Of a stretch of 64,000 nucleotides of DNA, positions 33,445 to 45,944 are shown in pieces. The translations under genes and the position numbers were made by a program. Under the pieces are notes generated by a model, which had not been told where the DNA came from, did no database searches, and was given only the letters and a program-made list of their open reading frames with translations. The stretch lies in contig CM075675.1 of assembly GCA_037962975.1 (NCBI GenBank), forward strand, positions 108,526,718-108,590,717. The letters run 5' to 3'. Numbering within the stretch: position 1 is the stretch's first letter; every line of letters starts with the position of its first letter. The stretch is from Clitoria ternatea. Taxonomy: Eukaryota > Streptophyta > Magnoliopsida > Fabales > Fabaceae.

Positions 33445-36400
33445 TGTAACATCCTGTTTTTAATTATAGCTCTATTATGTAAATTATGAAGCATGTAAGG
33501 CTTATAAGTGTTTATTAATGAATAAAAACACTTTATGAATGGTTTATAATACTCCAAAAATGAATTTTTGGGTGTAATTATAGAAATTACATAGATCTAT
33601 TTTGATAAGATCCAATTTCCGAGTGAAAGATTGAAGGTGAAGGAGTAAATTGAGTGAGATTGGAAGAAACATCCTGATCCGTTCTGACCTCCAAGGCTAG
33701 GACGACCTCAAGGTTCCAAAAAGGGAAGAACGGATGACAGTAAATGCCACATCACACCGGACAACCGGCGTGGATAGGATTGACTTTTATGTCGCACACC
33801 GGATCAACACTTTACCAAATGAACGGTAGGACGGATAACTTTGAACCGACATTCGAGACCGGAATTGAGTCCGTCCAAGAAAAGAAGATAACAATAAAAG
33901 GGTACGGTTTTCCTAAGTGGAAAGCTTACTAATTGTCCACAAGAATGAGTGACGTATTGCTGATTGCTGGACGATATAGTTTTCCGAGCTGTTGGCTCTT
34001 GGACGTTGTTACTTGCTTACTGAATAGTTGAATGGTAATTAAACTGTTCCTTTAGGCGGAGTCACGTACCCTGACGGAGTAGTGAGCTCAAACGGGGTCA
34101 CACGTTTTAACAGAGTGATAAGCAGAAACGGAGTCTCATGCCTTGGCGGAGTAATAAGACTAGGCGGAGTCATACGTTTGACGGAATCGTAAGCATTGAC
34201 AAATTCAAATGCTTTGGCGGAGTAGTAAATTTAGGCGGGGTCACACGTCTGGCGGAGTCATAAGCATTGACGGGGTCAAATACCTTGGCGGAGTGACGAG
34301 AACATCTTTTAGAACATGGACATCTCTTAAGATACACTCAATACCGCCCTCACTCCATACCGCCCTCACACTCTAGACCGCACTCACACCCTCCACACTG
34401 CTCTCACACAGCTGACTTCAATTCAGGTGACACCGGACGAATTTAGTTCAGATTATCATTAATGAACACCGGACGGATTCAAGGATGGTTAACTTAGCTT
34501 TCCTTAGAACGGATGTACGCACCGGATGAGTTTGAGCCGATGTACAAGGTCGGATGCTCAACCGGACTTGGAAATAGAATTCTGGTCGGTTTTGTAGTGC
34601 AGAAGTAACTTTTTGACCCTTTTCTTGTCTTTTAGGCATTATATATATAATATCTTCAAATCCCACTAATTACCTAGTATATAGGACGGCCAGAAATGGA
34701 CAATGTTTACAGCTCATTTCTTATCTGAACTTCCATTATTCCACAATCAGACACACCTAACAGCCCACTAAGTTGCAATCACGGGAAAGCTTGTCTCCCC
34801 ACTTGCTTTTACATTATTAAACTAACACACCACTGATTCTAAAACTCCCAATTATTCTTCTCCATCAACACACCTTCGATCTGAACCAGGACAGCCAGGG
34901 GACCTTATTCCCAGTCAGCTAAAAGTCTTCAAACCAAGTAAGAGGGGACAGGGTTGTGAATACTTATGAAATGGGTAGAATTGTATGTTGTCCTAGGAAT
35001 CCAGTTTTATTTTCGTATCTTGCTGTTCAGTTTTGAGATTGAAAACGTGTGATTTTGATACTGACTTCTTCATGAAAGTTGTAGAACTTTTTGTTATGTG
35101 AATTTTGATACCTGATTCAACTGATTTGGACATGTATAGCAAAAGTTATAGCCAAAATACTACAGCATATTCGTATGAAAGATTTATCTTTGGTTTTGTG
35201 TATATATTGAATTACTGGGAACTATGCGTGCATAATCAGACTTGGATATCTTTATGAATGTTGTAGATAATTAAGTTGTGGATTTTTAGAAAGTGGTTTC
35301 ACATCGAAATCATTTTTGTAGCTCAAGTTATACTCAAAATACTGATGTATGTGCAAGCTGAAATTCTGAAATTTTAGAGTTCTGGAAAAATCCGAATCTT
35401 GTTTTCAATACTGGGAATTTTGTAGTATGAATTAGTTGTTGGTGTCTTCATGAAAGTTGTAGATAACTATGTTAAGAGTAATTTAGAACTGGTTTCATGT
35501 CAAAATCACGTTTGTAATTCCAGATATGTTTTAAATACCAAACTGTGTACATTCTGGAAAACTTATCTTGAGGCAGTATGATATTTCGTGAATAAGTAGT
35601 ATTTCTGTTCAGAATTTGAAACTGTGTTCTTCATGAAAGTTGTGGACAATTATGTTATTAAACTACAGAAAGTGGAATTACCTAAAAAGGAGTTGATTTG
35701 CTCATGTTATGACTGTTTTACTGATTTATGTCGCTGTTTGGAAGTGCTGAAATTTACTTATGATGGTTATTATGGATAAAAATGATGTTTTCTCTATGTG
35801 TAATGACTTACTATTGAATTCTTGAGTGATTATGAATTATTATAAATGCTGTTGAGTATCACACAATTAGTATATTATGATGGTGAATAATTACGAATGA
35901 CATAATTAATTTATATGTACATGAATGCCTTGTGGTTAATTACAAGTATGGTTGAAACAGTAAATCCATGATTTTATGAATTATTATGGTTATTGTGTCC
36001 CTTGAGGACTTGTATTATCCAAGAGATTTTGGAAATGTGGATATCATGGTATGTTAAATGATAAAGAGAATTAAGGGTATTCATGCATCATAAGCATTCG
36101 GACGCACCATGGAATTTAGGGGTTCCATGATTGCCTACCCTGGTGGGGGGTTACTCTATGATGAGTTAAGCCCTATTATGTTGTGTGCCATGGAGTGTAG
36201 GGATTCATGGTTTATGCAAAAGTCCTACTTTGATATTGTGTACTTCGGTACTTAAGCGCCATGAAGTATAGGGATTCATGGTATATGCTAAAGTCCTATT
36301 TGTGTCTCTATGAGACTTTACTGCAGTATTCCCACCAAGACTAAATGGATCCAGCATGACATCATTTGACTAATCATATATCTATTAATGGACTTGTTTG

Positions 36401-36792
36401 GCATACTCATCATATCATTATGAATTGCTGATTGTGTTTGTGCAATTTTATTTATTTTATATTTATTCTATATTCTGTCTCACTCTTACACTAATTTTTA
36501 CAGTGAATGACACGCAGAATGCAGAGTAATGCCATGATGGATGTCTATTTGCTTTATTACCTAAACTTGAATTTATGGGTTGTAATAAATATAATATGTC
36601 ATGTACTATTCTCTTCACATTCGTTTCCGCTACTTAAATATTTTCTTGGACTTAATTATTCTTGACTAGTATGTTCGATAATTTTCCGCTGTTATTAATT
36701 GTTATGTATAAACTCTGAATTAAATTTAAAATTTTAAAATGATCCTTCGATAATGCGAAAAATTTATTCGGAAAATTACACGGGACGTTACA
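33445..36792 (+). repeat. 3' LTR of the complete gypsy element
   Basis: 3348 bp, a constant offset of 8101 from the 5' LTR and no indels. The one difference noticed is 33974 A (G in the 5' LTR and in the copy at 1-2825), so the change arose in this LTR. Confidence 0.97.
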
Positions 36793-36797
36793 AGGAG

Positions 36798-39700
36798 AAC
36801 AATGTGGTGCAGTGACGGACTCAGCGATAAGCAATGGCATACTTTGATCAAAATGATCAATGACAACAAAGGAAGCGAAGTAGAAAGAATGACTGGTAAG
36901 GGATTTTGTGGGTTATGGATTATTGATAATGGAGCTTTTAATCACATGACAGGAAACTCAAGAAATTTAAGAGATCAACGTGGTGTGGCAGCATGTGCAG
37001 TAAAATTACCAAATGGAGAACAGGTTCTTGCTAATAAAGAAGGGACAATAATGCTTGAAGGAGGTCTGAAACTGAAGAATGTGTTATGCATTCCAAAATT
37101 GCAATGCAATTTAATTTTAGTATAACAATTGACTGACGATGTGAATTACGTGGTGTTATTTACTAATAAGTTTTGTGCAATGCAGGACCTCACTTCGAGG
37201 ATGGTGATTGGAGCGGGTGAGTGGAAAGATGGGCTTTATTTGTTTCGAGGGACTCAAACAACATGTCAAATTAGAGTGGAAAACCGATTTGATCTTTGGC
37301 ATAAACGGATGGGGCACCCATCTTACAAAGTTGTTCGAATGCTACCTGGTATAGATAATGATTATAAAGTTGAAAATATGGATAAACGATGTGAAGTGTG
37401 TGAGAGGTCAAAACAAACAAAAGAAAAATTTCCTTTGAGTAATTATCATGCCACATCTGTTTTTGATTTAATACATTGTGATGTGTGGGGACCGTACAGA
37501 ACTCCCTCATCCTGTGGAGCTTCATATTTTCTAACAATAGTGGATGATTATTCTTGATCAGTGTGGATATATTTGTTGCGTGAAAAGAAAGAGGTTTCAA
37601 AAAGTCTCATCAATTTCTTTGCTTTTATTGAACGACAATTTAACAAATATGTAAAATGGGTGCGAAGTGATAATGGAACAGAGTTTATGTGTTTAGAGCT
37701 CTATTTTATGCAACATGGCATCATTCATCAAACATCATGTGTTGGGACACCCCAACAAAATGGAAGGGTGGAGTGAAAACATAGACATATTCTCAATGTG
37801 GCTAGAGCACTACGATTTCAAGGAAGTTTGCCAATCCGTTTTTAGGGAGAATGTGTTCTAACCGCCGGCCACTTGATAAATTTAACACATTCTTCTATTC
37901 TTCAAGGGAAAACTCCATATGAAATGGTGCATGGAAAGCCACCTGACTATGTCACCTAAGGGTGTTTGGCTCTCTCTGTTATGCGCACAATTAACTCATA
38001 AAAGGAGACAAATTTGAAAACAGAAGTAGAAAATGTGTATTTAAGGGGTATCCTTTTGGTAAGAAGGGATGAAGATTATATGATCTAGAAACAGACAATT
38101 TTTTAACTTCTCGTGATGTCAAGTTTATGGAAAATGAATTTCCTTTTCTTTCCCCGCCTATTTCGATTGATTTGGCTCCAACTGCCACTCAAACCACCGA
38201 ACTTGGACTTGGAAAAATCTCCCATAAGGAATCCACCTTCCTCGACAGGGGGGGTTTCTCAACAGTGCACAATGAAGTAACCTCGCATGAAGATGATCCA
38301 TCTGCTGAAGATGAAGCTTCAACAGGGTCTGTCACTCAAACTACAGATATCGTGTCCTCTCCACCTCGTGTTGATGATGGTTCCATCTCCAATGTCAATG
38401 AAGAACCGTCTATGACTCCGCTGGGCAGAGGGCACCGAGTGAAGCAACCCTCTATACGTCTTAGAGAGTATGTAACTAATACTATTAGAACAACAAGCCC
38501 ATTGCTCCGCTCCCTCTCTGCACAACCATCCTCAGGTATGTCTTATGCATTAGCCAATTATGTTGCTTATGACAAATTCTCTGCCAAGCATCGTGCTTTT
38601 CTTACAGCAATAGAAGTTAAACGTGAACCCATATACTTTAACCAAGCTATTCAAGATGCTCGTTGGCGAACAGCCATGGCAGACGAGATTAAAGCTCTGC
38701 AAGACAATGGGACATGGGAAATCACCACCTTACCTCCCGAAAAAAAGGCCCTCGGATGGAAATGGGTCTATCGAATCAAGTATCACTCTGACAGAAGTAT
38801 TGAACGCTTCAAAGCTCGCTTGGTTGTGCTCGGAAATCATCAAGTTGAGGGAATGGATTTTAATGAAACATTTGCACCAGTGGCAAAAATGGTTACTATT
38901 CGCATGGTGTTAGCAGTTTCCATTGCCAAGGACTGGGATCTTCACTAGATGGATATTCATAACGCGTTTCTACACGGTGCTATTGCCGAAGATGTATACA
39001 TGAAGCTACCATATGGTTTCCGTGCTCAAAACCAAAGGATGGTGTGTAAACTTTGGAAATCTCTTTACGGATTGCGACAAGCTCCATGTTGCTGGTTTGC
39101 CAAGCTCTCTACTGCCCTTCTTCAATATGGTTTTAGACAATCTTCCTCAGATCATTCCATGTTCGTGTTCCGTCAACATCACACACAACTTGTTGTTCTT
39201 GTGTACGTGGACGATCTTATTATCGCTGGTAATAACACTTCCGCTACTCAATGATTCAAGGACTATCTTCACACATGCTTCCATATGAAAGATTTGGGAA
39301 AACTCAAGTATTTCTTGGGAGTAGAGGTTGCTAGATCTCCTACTGGACTCTTTCTTAACCAACACAAATATGCTTTGGACATTATCATGGAAACTGGGCT
39401 CCTTGGAGCGCGGCCAGCTTCAACGCCTCTAGAAGAGAATCATAGGCTAGCTCTAGCAGACGGTCTGCTTTTGTCTGATCCTAGTCAGTATCGCAGGCTT
39501 GTTGGAAGGTTGATATACCTGTGTTTTACTCGCCCAGAGTTATCTTATAGTGTACATGTTCTGTCACAGTTTTTGCAGAACCCAAGAAAAGAACATTGGC
39601 AAGCTGCTCTGCGAGTTGTTCGCTATCTGAAAGGGAAACGTGGCCAAGGCATTTTGTTGAGAAGGGACAATGATCTTACACTTCATAGTTGGTGCGATTC

Positions 39701-40145
39701 TGATTGGGCAAGCTGCCCTCTTACTCGCAGATCCATCACGGGTTGGTTCATCCATCTTGGCAACTCACTGGTGTCGTGGAAAACAAAGAAGCAACACACC
39801 GTGTCTCGCTCCTCTACTGAAGCCGAATATCGCTCCATGGCCAATACCACTTGTGAAGTTCAGTGGTTAAAAACACTTCTGTCTGGTCTTGGTATCTTTC
39901 TTAAACAACTGGTGAGCCTCTTGTGTGATAGCCAGGCCGCACTACACATTGCCAAGAATCCAGTCTTCCATGAACGAACTAAGCACATCGAAGCTGACTG
40001 CCACCTTGTACGTGATGCTATCCTTCCCTCTTATGCTCCCACTCATACTCAGTTGGCAGACATCTTCACTAAATCTCTTGGATGCAGCCAATTTAATTCC
40101 CTTCTAGCCAAGTTGGGTGTTCACAACTTGCACACTCCAACTTGA
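36798..40145 (+). pseudogene. Copia protease, integrase, RT and RNase H, decayed
   Basis: The copia pol resumes after the AGGAG duplication. Protease shows WIIDNGAFNHMTG, where the active-site triad Asp-Ser/Thr-Gly has become Asp-Asn-Gly. Integrase follows (LWHKRMGHPS zinc region, CEVCERSKQ, HCDVWG, SDNGTEF, PQQNGRVE). RT runs from ALGWKWVYRIK to YVDDLIIAG (39208-39234). RNase H has WCDSDWASC, RSSTEAEYRS, LLCDSQAAL and ADIFTKSLG. In-frame stops or shifts lie at 37123, 37555, 37774, about 37845-38125, 38946 and 39252. Loss of the protease residue and the stops show that it is dead. The lineage within copia was not determined. Confidence 0.92.
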
Positions 40146-40201
40146 GGGGGGTAATGAGAAAATTATCTCCATATCAGATTCATATCTCATCATATCATAG
40201 C

Positions 40202-40326
40202 TGTAATGAAGGATCATTCTAATTGATAATTTGACCAGAATATTAGGATAGATTTGTTATCAATTTGCTGTTAATATATTTTCCTTCTTATTTTGGGTAG
40301 TTGCTGTTTTTAGAATTGTTCAGCCA

Positions 40327-40404
<78 letters not shown>

Positions 40405-40487
40405 TAGCTCAGCCCTGTACACAGAGAAAGCATTAGAAATCAATAAAATAACGTGCACAAATATTGAAAACATATACAATTTTTGCA
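40202..40487 (+). repeat. Copia 3' LTR
   Basis: Begins TGTAATGAAGGATC, ends ACAATTTTTGCA, and contains a longer (TA)n tract (40329-40400). TTTCT follows directly. The purine run TTGAGGGGGG (40143-40152) lies about 50 bp upstream rather than adjacent. The LTR might therefore really start near 40154 (TGAGAAAATT), with the 5' LTR truncated. The TTTCT match favours 40202. Confidence 0.7.
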
Positions 40488-40492
40488 TTTCT

Positions 40493-42243
40493 TCTCTACC
40501 ACGCGTCCCTTTCTCCTTCCTTTTCAATTCTCAACCTCTCACTCTCTCAACCGTTATTATTTTTCTCTAAACTTTCTGCTTCACTCACGCTCTCCGTCCC
40601 CCTATTCATTTTTATTTTTTGTTTAATTCTCTCTTCCCTTAATTTTCACTGTCTCTCAATCACTCACCACTTCACTATCTTTCCTTTTTCTTTTATTCTC
40701 AATTCACTGTTCCTTCAGCACACACCACCTTATAAATGCATGTTCCATTTTCACACCACCTGTGCCACATTCACGCTACCTAATCCTTGTTACATACTTC
40801 AATCAGCTTTTATTAATTCACTTCTTCATCTCACCCCATAACTAAAATTTTCATTCTCCTACATTCCTCATTCCACTGAATTTTCACTCACGCCTATGCC
40901 TTCTCCTCGTGCCGCTTCACGCTTCAACATTGCCAAATTTCACTCTAAATCTCTTGCGTTCACAATTTGTTGTTCGGACAGTGTTGGGGGTTCTTGAAAA
41001 TCAAGTTTCAATGTGTCATCGAGTAACTCTAAAATTTTTTTGGGAAAGAATTGGCGAGGGTCTGGCGTTCCGAAAGCTCAGTGTGTCGACGATTATCGTA
41101 CTATTTTTCGATAAGTCTAACAATTTACTAAAATATACCGAAATTACTTGTTGGTTTCGAAATACCTGTTTATGTTGTTTTGAGCTATTAAAAATAATTA
41201 TTTTAAGTTTTAGAAATTTTATTATTAAGGGAAAATAATATCTTATGAGTAAATGAGATTTTATAAACAAGTATAATTTAGTTGAAAGTAATAAAGACTT
41301 ACAATATATTTTATTTAAGTAATTGAATTATTACACAATATTTAAATAAAGTTTTACATCATAAATACATTGTATGTTATAATTGATTTTTTTAAAAGTA
41401 ACTAGATAAAAAGTATTTTAGAAAAAATTTGTATCTTGGTGTCAATTAGGTATTAGATGAATTATATTGAGAAAGAGTTATTAAATAAAAATGTCGCTAT
41501 AAGATATAGAAACTTTTGAAGTATAAAATATATATAAATAATATTTAATTACGGTTTTGGCGATTAATAGTCAAAAGGTATTAAAATAATTATTAAATTT
41601 TATAATTTATGTAAATTGGTTAACTAGGCGTTAAAAATAATAATTATTAAATCTTAGAAATTATTGAAATTATAAGGGTTGATTATTTAAGCGCCAAAGA
41701 TATAATTTTGAATTAGCATATAAATTATTAAAATAATCATTGTTAATTTACGAATTTCTGGCCCTGGAAACTAGAAAATAATCAGAGCGTGAGCGTTTCA
41801 AGCTTGATGATGATAAATGCATTATATATCTTAAATGCATGAGTTAGTAACAGATTAAGGGATAGTTAAATATTTTATTAAATTGATGATATGATTGTGT
41901 TTATTCTTAATGTATGGTGATTGCATAACTATCCCTGTTGTATTGGTTTTGATATTGTGATAATCATGAGATGATATGAATATATGATGATGTTTTGTTG
42001 GTGGTTATCGTTCCTATGTGGTTGATAATCGTTATATATTGATGATGATAAATGACACAATATGCTTGTTATGTCCCTTTGAATCGAGATAATATGATCT
42101 ATCATGTAATGATATTGTTAACAAGTTAGAGTAGCTTAATTGATGATACAATTAAATATGATTATTGTTGGTGTATAGCATTTGTATAGAAAGCTTACAA
42201 GACTGCAGGGGGCGTATAATGTTGGCCCAGATGAGAGGGCTTA
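40493..42243. mobile_element. Unassigned LTR-like DNA, left part
   Basis: The block begins pyrimidine-rich (CTCTACC...TTTCTC) and becomes AT-rich with ATGATGATAAAT phrases. It continues, after the solo LTR, at 45317. The style resembles gypsy LTR DNA, but I could not align it to the other LTRs here and see no gene. Confidence 0.4.
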
Positions 42244-43871
42244 TGTAACACCCTCTGTTACACCTTAATAAATTCTAGAAAAATTCATAATTTTTTTTAA
42301 TGATATGATTGTTAAAAAGAAACTATCGGAATAAATTATATACATTATTTCTGAAATACCTCACAAATATTATTAAAACTTTATAAAGTATTTGTACATT
42401 CATCCGAAGAAAATAAACATTAAACATTATAAGAAAGAGAGGAAACTCCATGGCCCAGAAGCAGTTACTTATTAACATTATTTATTCATTGGACCATGGT
42501 ATTCATACCGAGCTCCCTTTCTAGAACGTGCTATATCTACTGCCGAAATTCTTCGATCCTTCCCTCTGAACCATCAATTTAGAATATATGAAACAAAGAC
42601 ACGAAGAAAGGAGTGAGAAACAGAATATAATATTATTGATTAAGACATAAGCAACAAAGGGTTTTCACAAACCAATACATAATAATATCAATCACAATCA
42701 CATACACAATCAATTATGAATGCATGAATGTATGCAATATCTTCATCATAACTTACCTATATATGTAGGCCCTTAAATTTTAATTTGCACTGGGCCAACC
42801 AGGAGTTTACACTGTTCCATAAGTCCGGATAATAATAATATGAACAGCTCAACTGACATGGAAACACTTAGAGACTAGTCAGATTGAGAAAGTTTTTATT
42901 GTGAAAGTACCCGACACTAGGGAGTTACCCCAGGTCCCCTGAAGCACCCTTTCACACCCTCTCATCCCAAGGCTCGTAATTAAGTCTCCTCTAATGTATC
43001 CTCGGTTTCTATAATCTGTCCCCAGACAATATCATTTTATTTCACTTTAATGATTCATGATGCATGAACTACTCGCGTATTTAGTTAGTTAAGGCTTTTA
43101 GAAACTCAATTATTAAATCCCTTAAAGGTTTACAATATCATTTCAATAAACTGTACATTTTCTCAATTCTCTGAATTTCTGTCCCACAGAAATAAATTTG
43201 GTACAGTTTTCAAATCTCACTGAAATTGAGTTTCTAAGCCTTAAATATCTAAAAACTTTCTCATATAAAACTTTACATAATCTTTCTCAAATTAAATCTT
43301 AACAAAATCAAATTTAGGAATCTCAATTATTTCCAAATATCTTTAGTTATTAAGTTGGAAAAAAAATAAAATAATTTTCTTTTAAAAAATTTTGTTTTAT
43401 TAAAAGAGAATAATTATTAACCAAAAATACTTAAAATTACAAAATTTTTCTTTAACTCAAGATTTAATTAATTAATTCTCATAAAATGTTTTCTTTCTAA
43501 AATAAATACTGATTTTTTTATTCTAAATATTGAAAATAAAGTTAATAAAAATAATTTCTAAGAAGAGAAGATTTAAAGTAAAAATTTAAAGAGTAAGGTA
43601 AGAAAATTCTTACTGAATTTAGCTTTCCGTCATGCTCGTTATATGCTCAAACTCCACGTCACAAAATCATCAATCAAAATCAAGCATTATCAATTATAAC
43701 TAAATATCATCAATCACATCAAATATTATTAATCACAATTAAATATCAATCAAAATCAAGTCAACAAAGCATTATTTATAAATATTATAATTCAAAGTTT
43801 AATGGTTATTAATATAGTCAATTTGAGTCATCAATTCCTCGTATAGGTCTATGTAAGTCCATATAATCCAG

Positions 43872-43990
43872 TCCTTGCATAGGTATAGTTCAGTCCATAT
43901 GAGTCATAATGGTCCAAATCCTTGCATAGGTATAGTCCAGACCATATAGGTCATAATGGTCCAAGTCCTTGCATAGGTATGTTAGAGTTA
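43872..43990. repeat. 47-bp tandem repeat in solo LTR
   Basis: The phrase TCCTTGCATAGGTATAG starts at 43872, 43919 and 43966, a 47-bp period, with TCATAATGGTCCAA between. About two and a half copies are present. Confidence 0.85.
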
Positions 43991-44272
43991 GTTAAACCGG
44001 ATATTTAATTTAAAATTTATTAAAAATGTTAAGTTAAAAAGTTAATATTTTAAAATAATAATATTATTAAATTTAAAAGGAGTAGGGGACTCCTCCCATT
44101 ATTCTTATGTCTTTTCATATTATACTCTTATCTCACTCCCCCTTACCTTGAGTTGTTACCAAAAAGAGATTTGCTTTGCGCCTCCGATTTCTAGAAATAT
44201 TAATACCAATCTTATTTCAGTATAAGCATAAGACGAAGATTAAGATTAATACTTAAAACAGAAATGGTAAAT

Positions 44273-44470
44273 TTTGAATAGTGAATAGTGAATAGTAAAT
44301 AATGAATAGTAACAGTAAATAGTAAATCGTGAATAGTAATGGTAAATAGTAAATCGTGAATAGTAACGGTAAATAGTAACAGTAAATAGTAATTTACTAT
44401 TTGAATAGTAATTTACTATTGAAATAGTAATTTACCATTGAAATAGTGTTTACTATACAGAATAGTAACT
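44273..44470. repeat. GAATAGT/AGTAAATAGT low-complexity array
   Basis: Irregular tandem runs of GTGAATAGT, AGTAAATAGT and AATAGTAATTTACTATT. The last is itself a near-perfect palindrome repeated about three times. It lies within the solo LTR, near its presumed promoter. Confidence 0.75.
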
Positions 44471-45316
44471 TAAAATAATATTATTTCCAGTATAATAACA
44501 GATTTCTAAAAACGATATGAAAATAACCCAAAAAATATAAAAGAGAAGTGTTCTTACCTTAGGATTTTGGCAGAACCTTCTCTCCAAAAACTTTTCTTCT
44601 CTCTCTCACTTCCACCACTATCTCACTAGCACTACTATATTAAGAAAACTTAATCTGAAATTGTGAATTCTAAAGAAGAAATCCTTCGGTATTTATAGGA
44701 AAAAAATTTACTATGCATTCCATTATTTTAATATAAAAGTACTATGCATTTTTGAATTTTTTATTCCAGGTTACTGTGCACCTTTTGAAAATTTCGTACA
44801 TGTACAGTGTTTTGCATAGTAACTGTCGGCAGAATTATTAAGCCAAATAGTAACCTTTCACTCGGTATATTTTAAATATTCAAAATGAGTCCTTTTTGAA
44901 ATTTAGCGATATTATATCAGTCCTTACTAATTTTATAACATGTAATATAAAGTTGAAATTTTAAAAATCTAAAATTTTTTGTTAATAAAAATTTATTAAT
45001 ACGTTTCCAATTTTTTAATGATTGGAAAAAATCAAGATTTTTCTCAAACCGATAATTTTTAGATAAGTCTACTTGAAACGGATTTTAGAAAATTTTCTTA
45101 TAATTTACATTCACTTTCTTATAAATATTTTTAATTTAAGTCACTTATATGAATTTAAAATTATTTACAAAATATTATTTTATATAAAAAAATTCCAAAA
45201 TTCCAAAAAATTTCAAAAAATCATAAATAATACGTAGATTAAAAAGTTCTAAAGAGCCATAATCTAATTACTTCAAAATTTTAATATAAAAATAAAAATA
45301 TGGGTGTTACAGCTTA

Positions 45317-45894
45317 GACCCTGTGGTGGTTTCTTCAGACTTTACAAAAGTTCTTGAGTGGAACTCAAGGCAAGCCTTCGAGTGGGACTCGAGGCTAGCC
45401 CCCAACACTACCGCTGTTGTTGAGAGTGACTGTGTTGCACGAGTGGGTAAACAGTTTGGTACATGTGAAACGACCGAATCAACCGAGAGCTGAGATATAT
45501 TATTGTGTTTGATATCTTATCATTAGAATGGATCCGCATGCATTGCATAGCCACGAGACAGCCACTGTGACATCCATGAGTTGTGGGACAACTATTGATG
45601 GGTACTGAAAGTTGCGAGGTAGACATTATAATCATTAGATGTGGGACAGCTATTGAGGATTATCGTGATTATATGATATTATTAGATGTATGAATGTGTC
45701 TATAATATTGAATTAAATGGCAACGTAATGTGATGAACATCAAATTCAATTCTGTATTTATCATTATATATATATGCTCATCCCTAGGTTGTGGTTACTT
45801 TTCATTGGATATGGACCGAGGCGATGCTTGGTGATTGCTCGATTGGAGTTATCATGGTCTTGGAGACCCATATATAACCACAACCTAGGGATGA

Positions 45895-45944
<50 letters not shown>

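Larger units (their letters stand above)
25344..36792 (+). mobile_element. Complete Tekay/Del-like Ty3/gypsy retrotransposon
   Basis: An 11,449-bp element with two 3348-bp LTRs (25344-28691 and 33445-36792), both beginning TGTAACATCC and ending GGGACGTTACA. It is flanked by AGGAG duplications (25339-25343 and 36793-36797). A primer site, one uninterrupted gag-pol frame and a polypurine tract are in place. The LTRs have equal length and I found a single difference (25873 G, 33974 A), so insertion was very recent. All parts needed for mobility look intact. It sits within the copia element, in the same orientation, between its gag and protease. Confidence 0.97.
22545..40487 (+). mobile_element. 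Ty1/copia element, decayed, hosting two later insertions
   Basis: The boundaries are the two copia LTRs (22545-22803 and 40202-40487), flanked by TTTCT at 22540-22544 and 40488-40492. Internal coding order is gag, protease, integrase, RT, RNase H, the copia order. It is broken by a solo LTR (23704-25160) and a complete gypsy element (25344-36792). Without them the element would be about 5 kb. At least ten nonsense changes make it non-autonomous. LTR divergence of about 5-6% by eye indicates an insertion much older than the gypsy element inside it. Confidence 0.85.
42244..45311 (-). mobile_element. Solo gypsy LTR, 3068 bp, minus orientation
   Basis: Ends are TGTAACACCC and GGGTGTTACA, with perfect duplications GCTTA at 42239-42243 and 45312-45316. 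No polymerase or primer site is inside. Orientation is inferred as minus: on that strand TATAAATACC (about 44696-44687) precedes a GAGAGAGAGAAG leader and CTAAGGTAAG (about 44560), the order seen in the plus-oriented LTRs here. It also contains tandem motifs at 43872-43990 and 44273-44470. Confidence 0.88.

Noticed and set aside
40288..40570. Frames reading IYIYIYIY
   Set aside because: Pure translation of the (TA)n microsatellite in the copia LTR.
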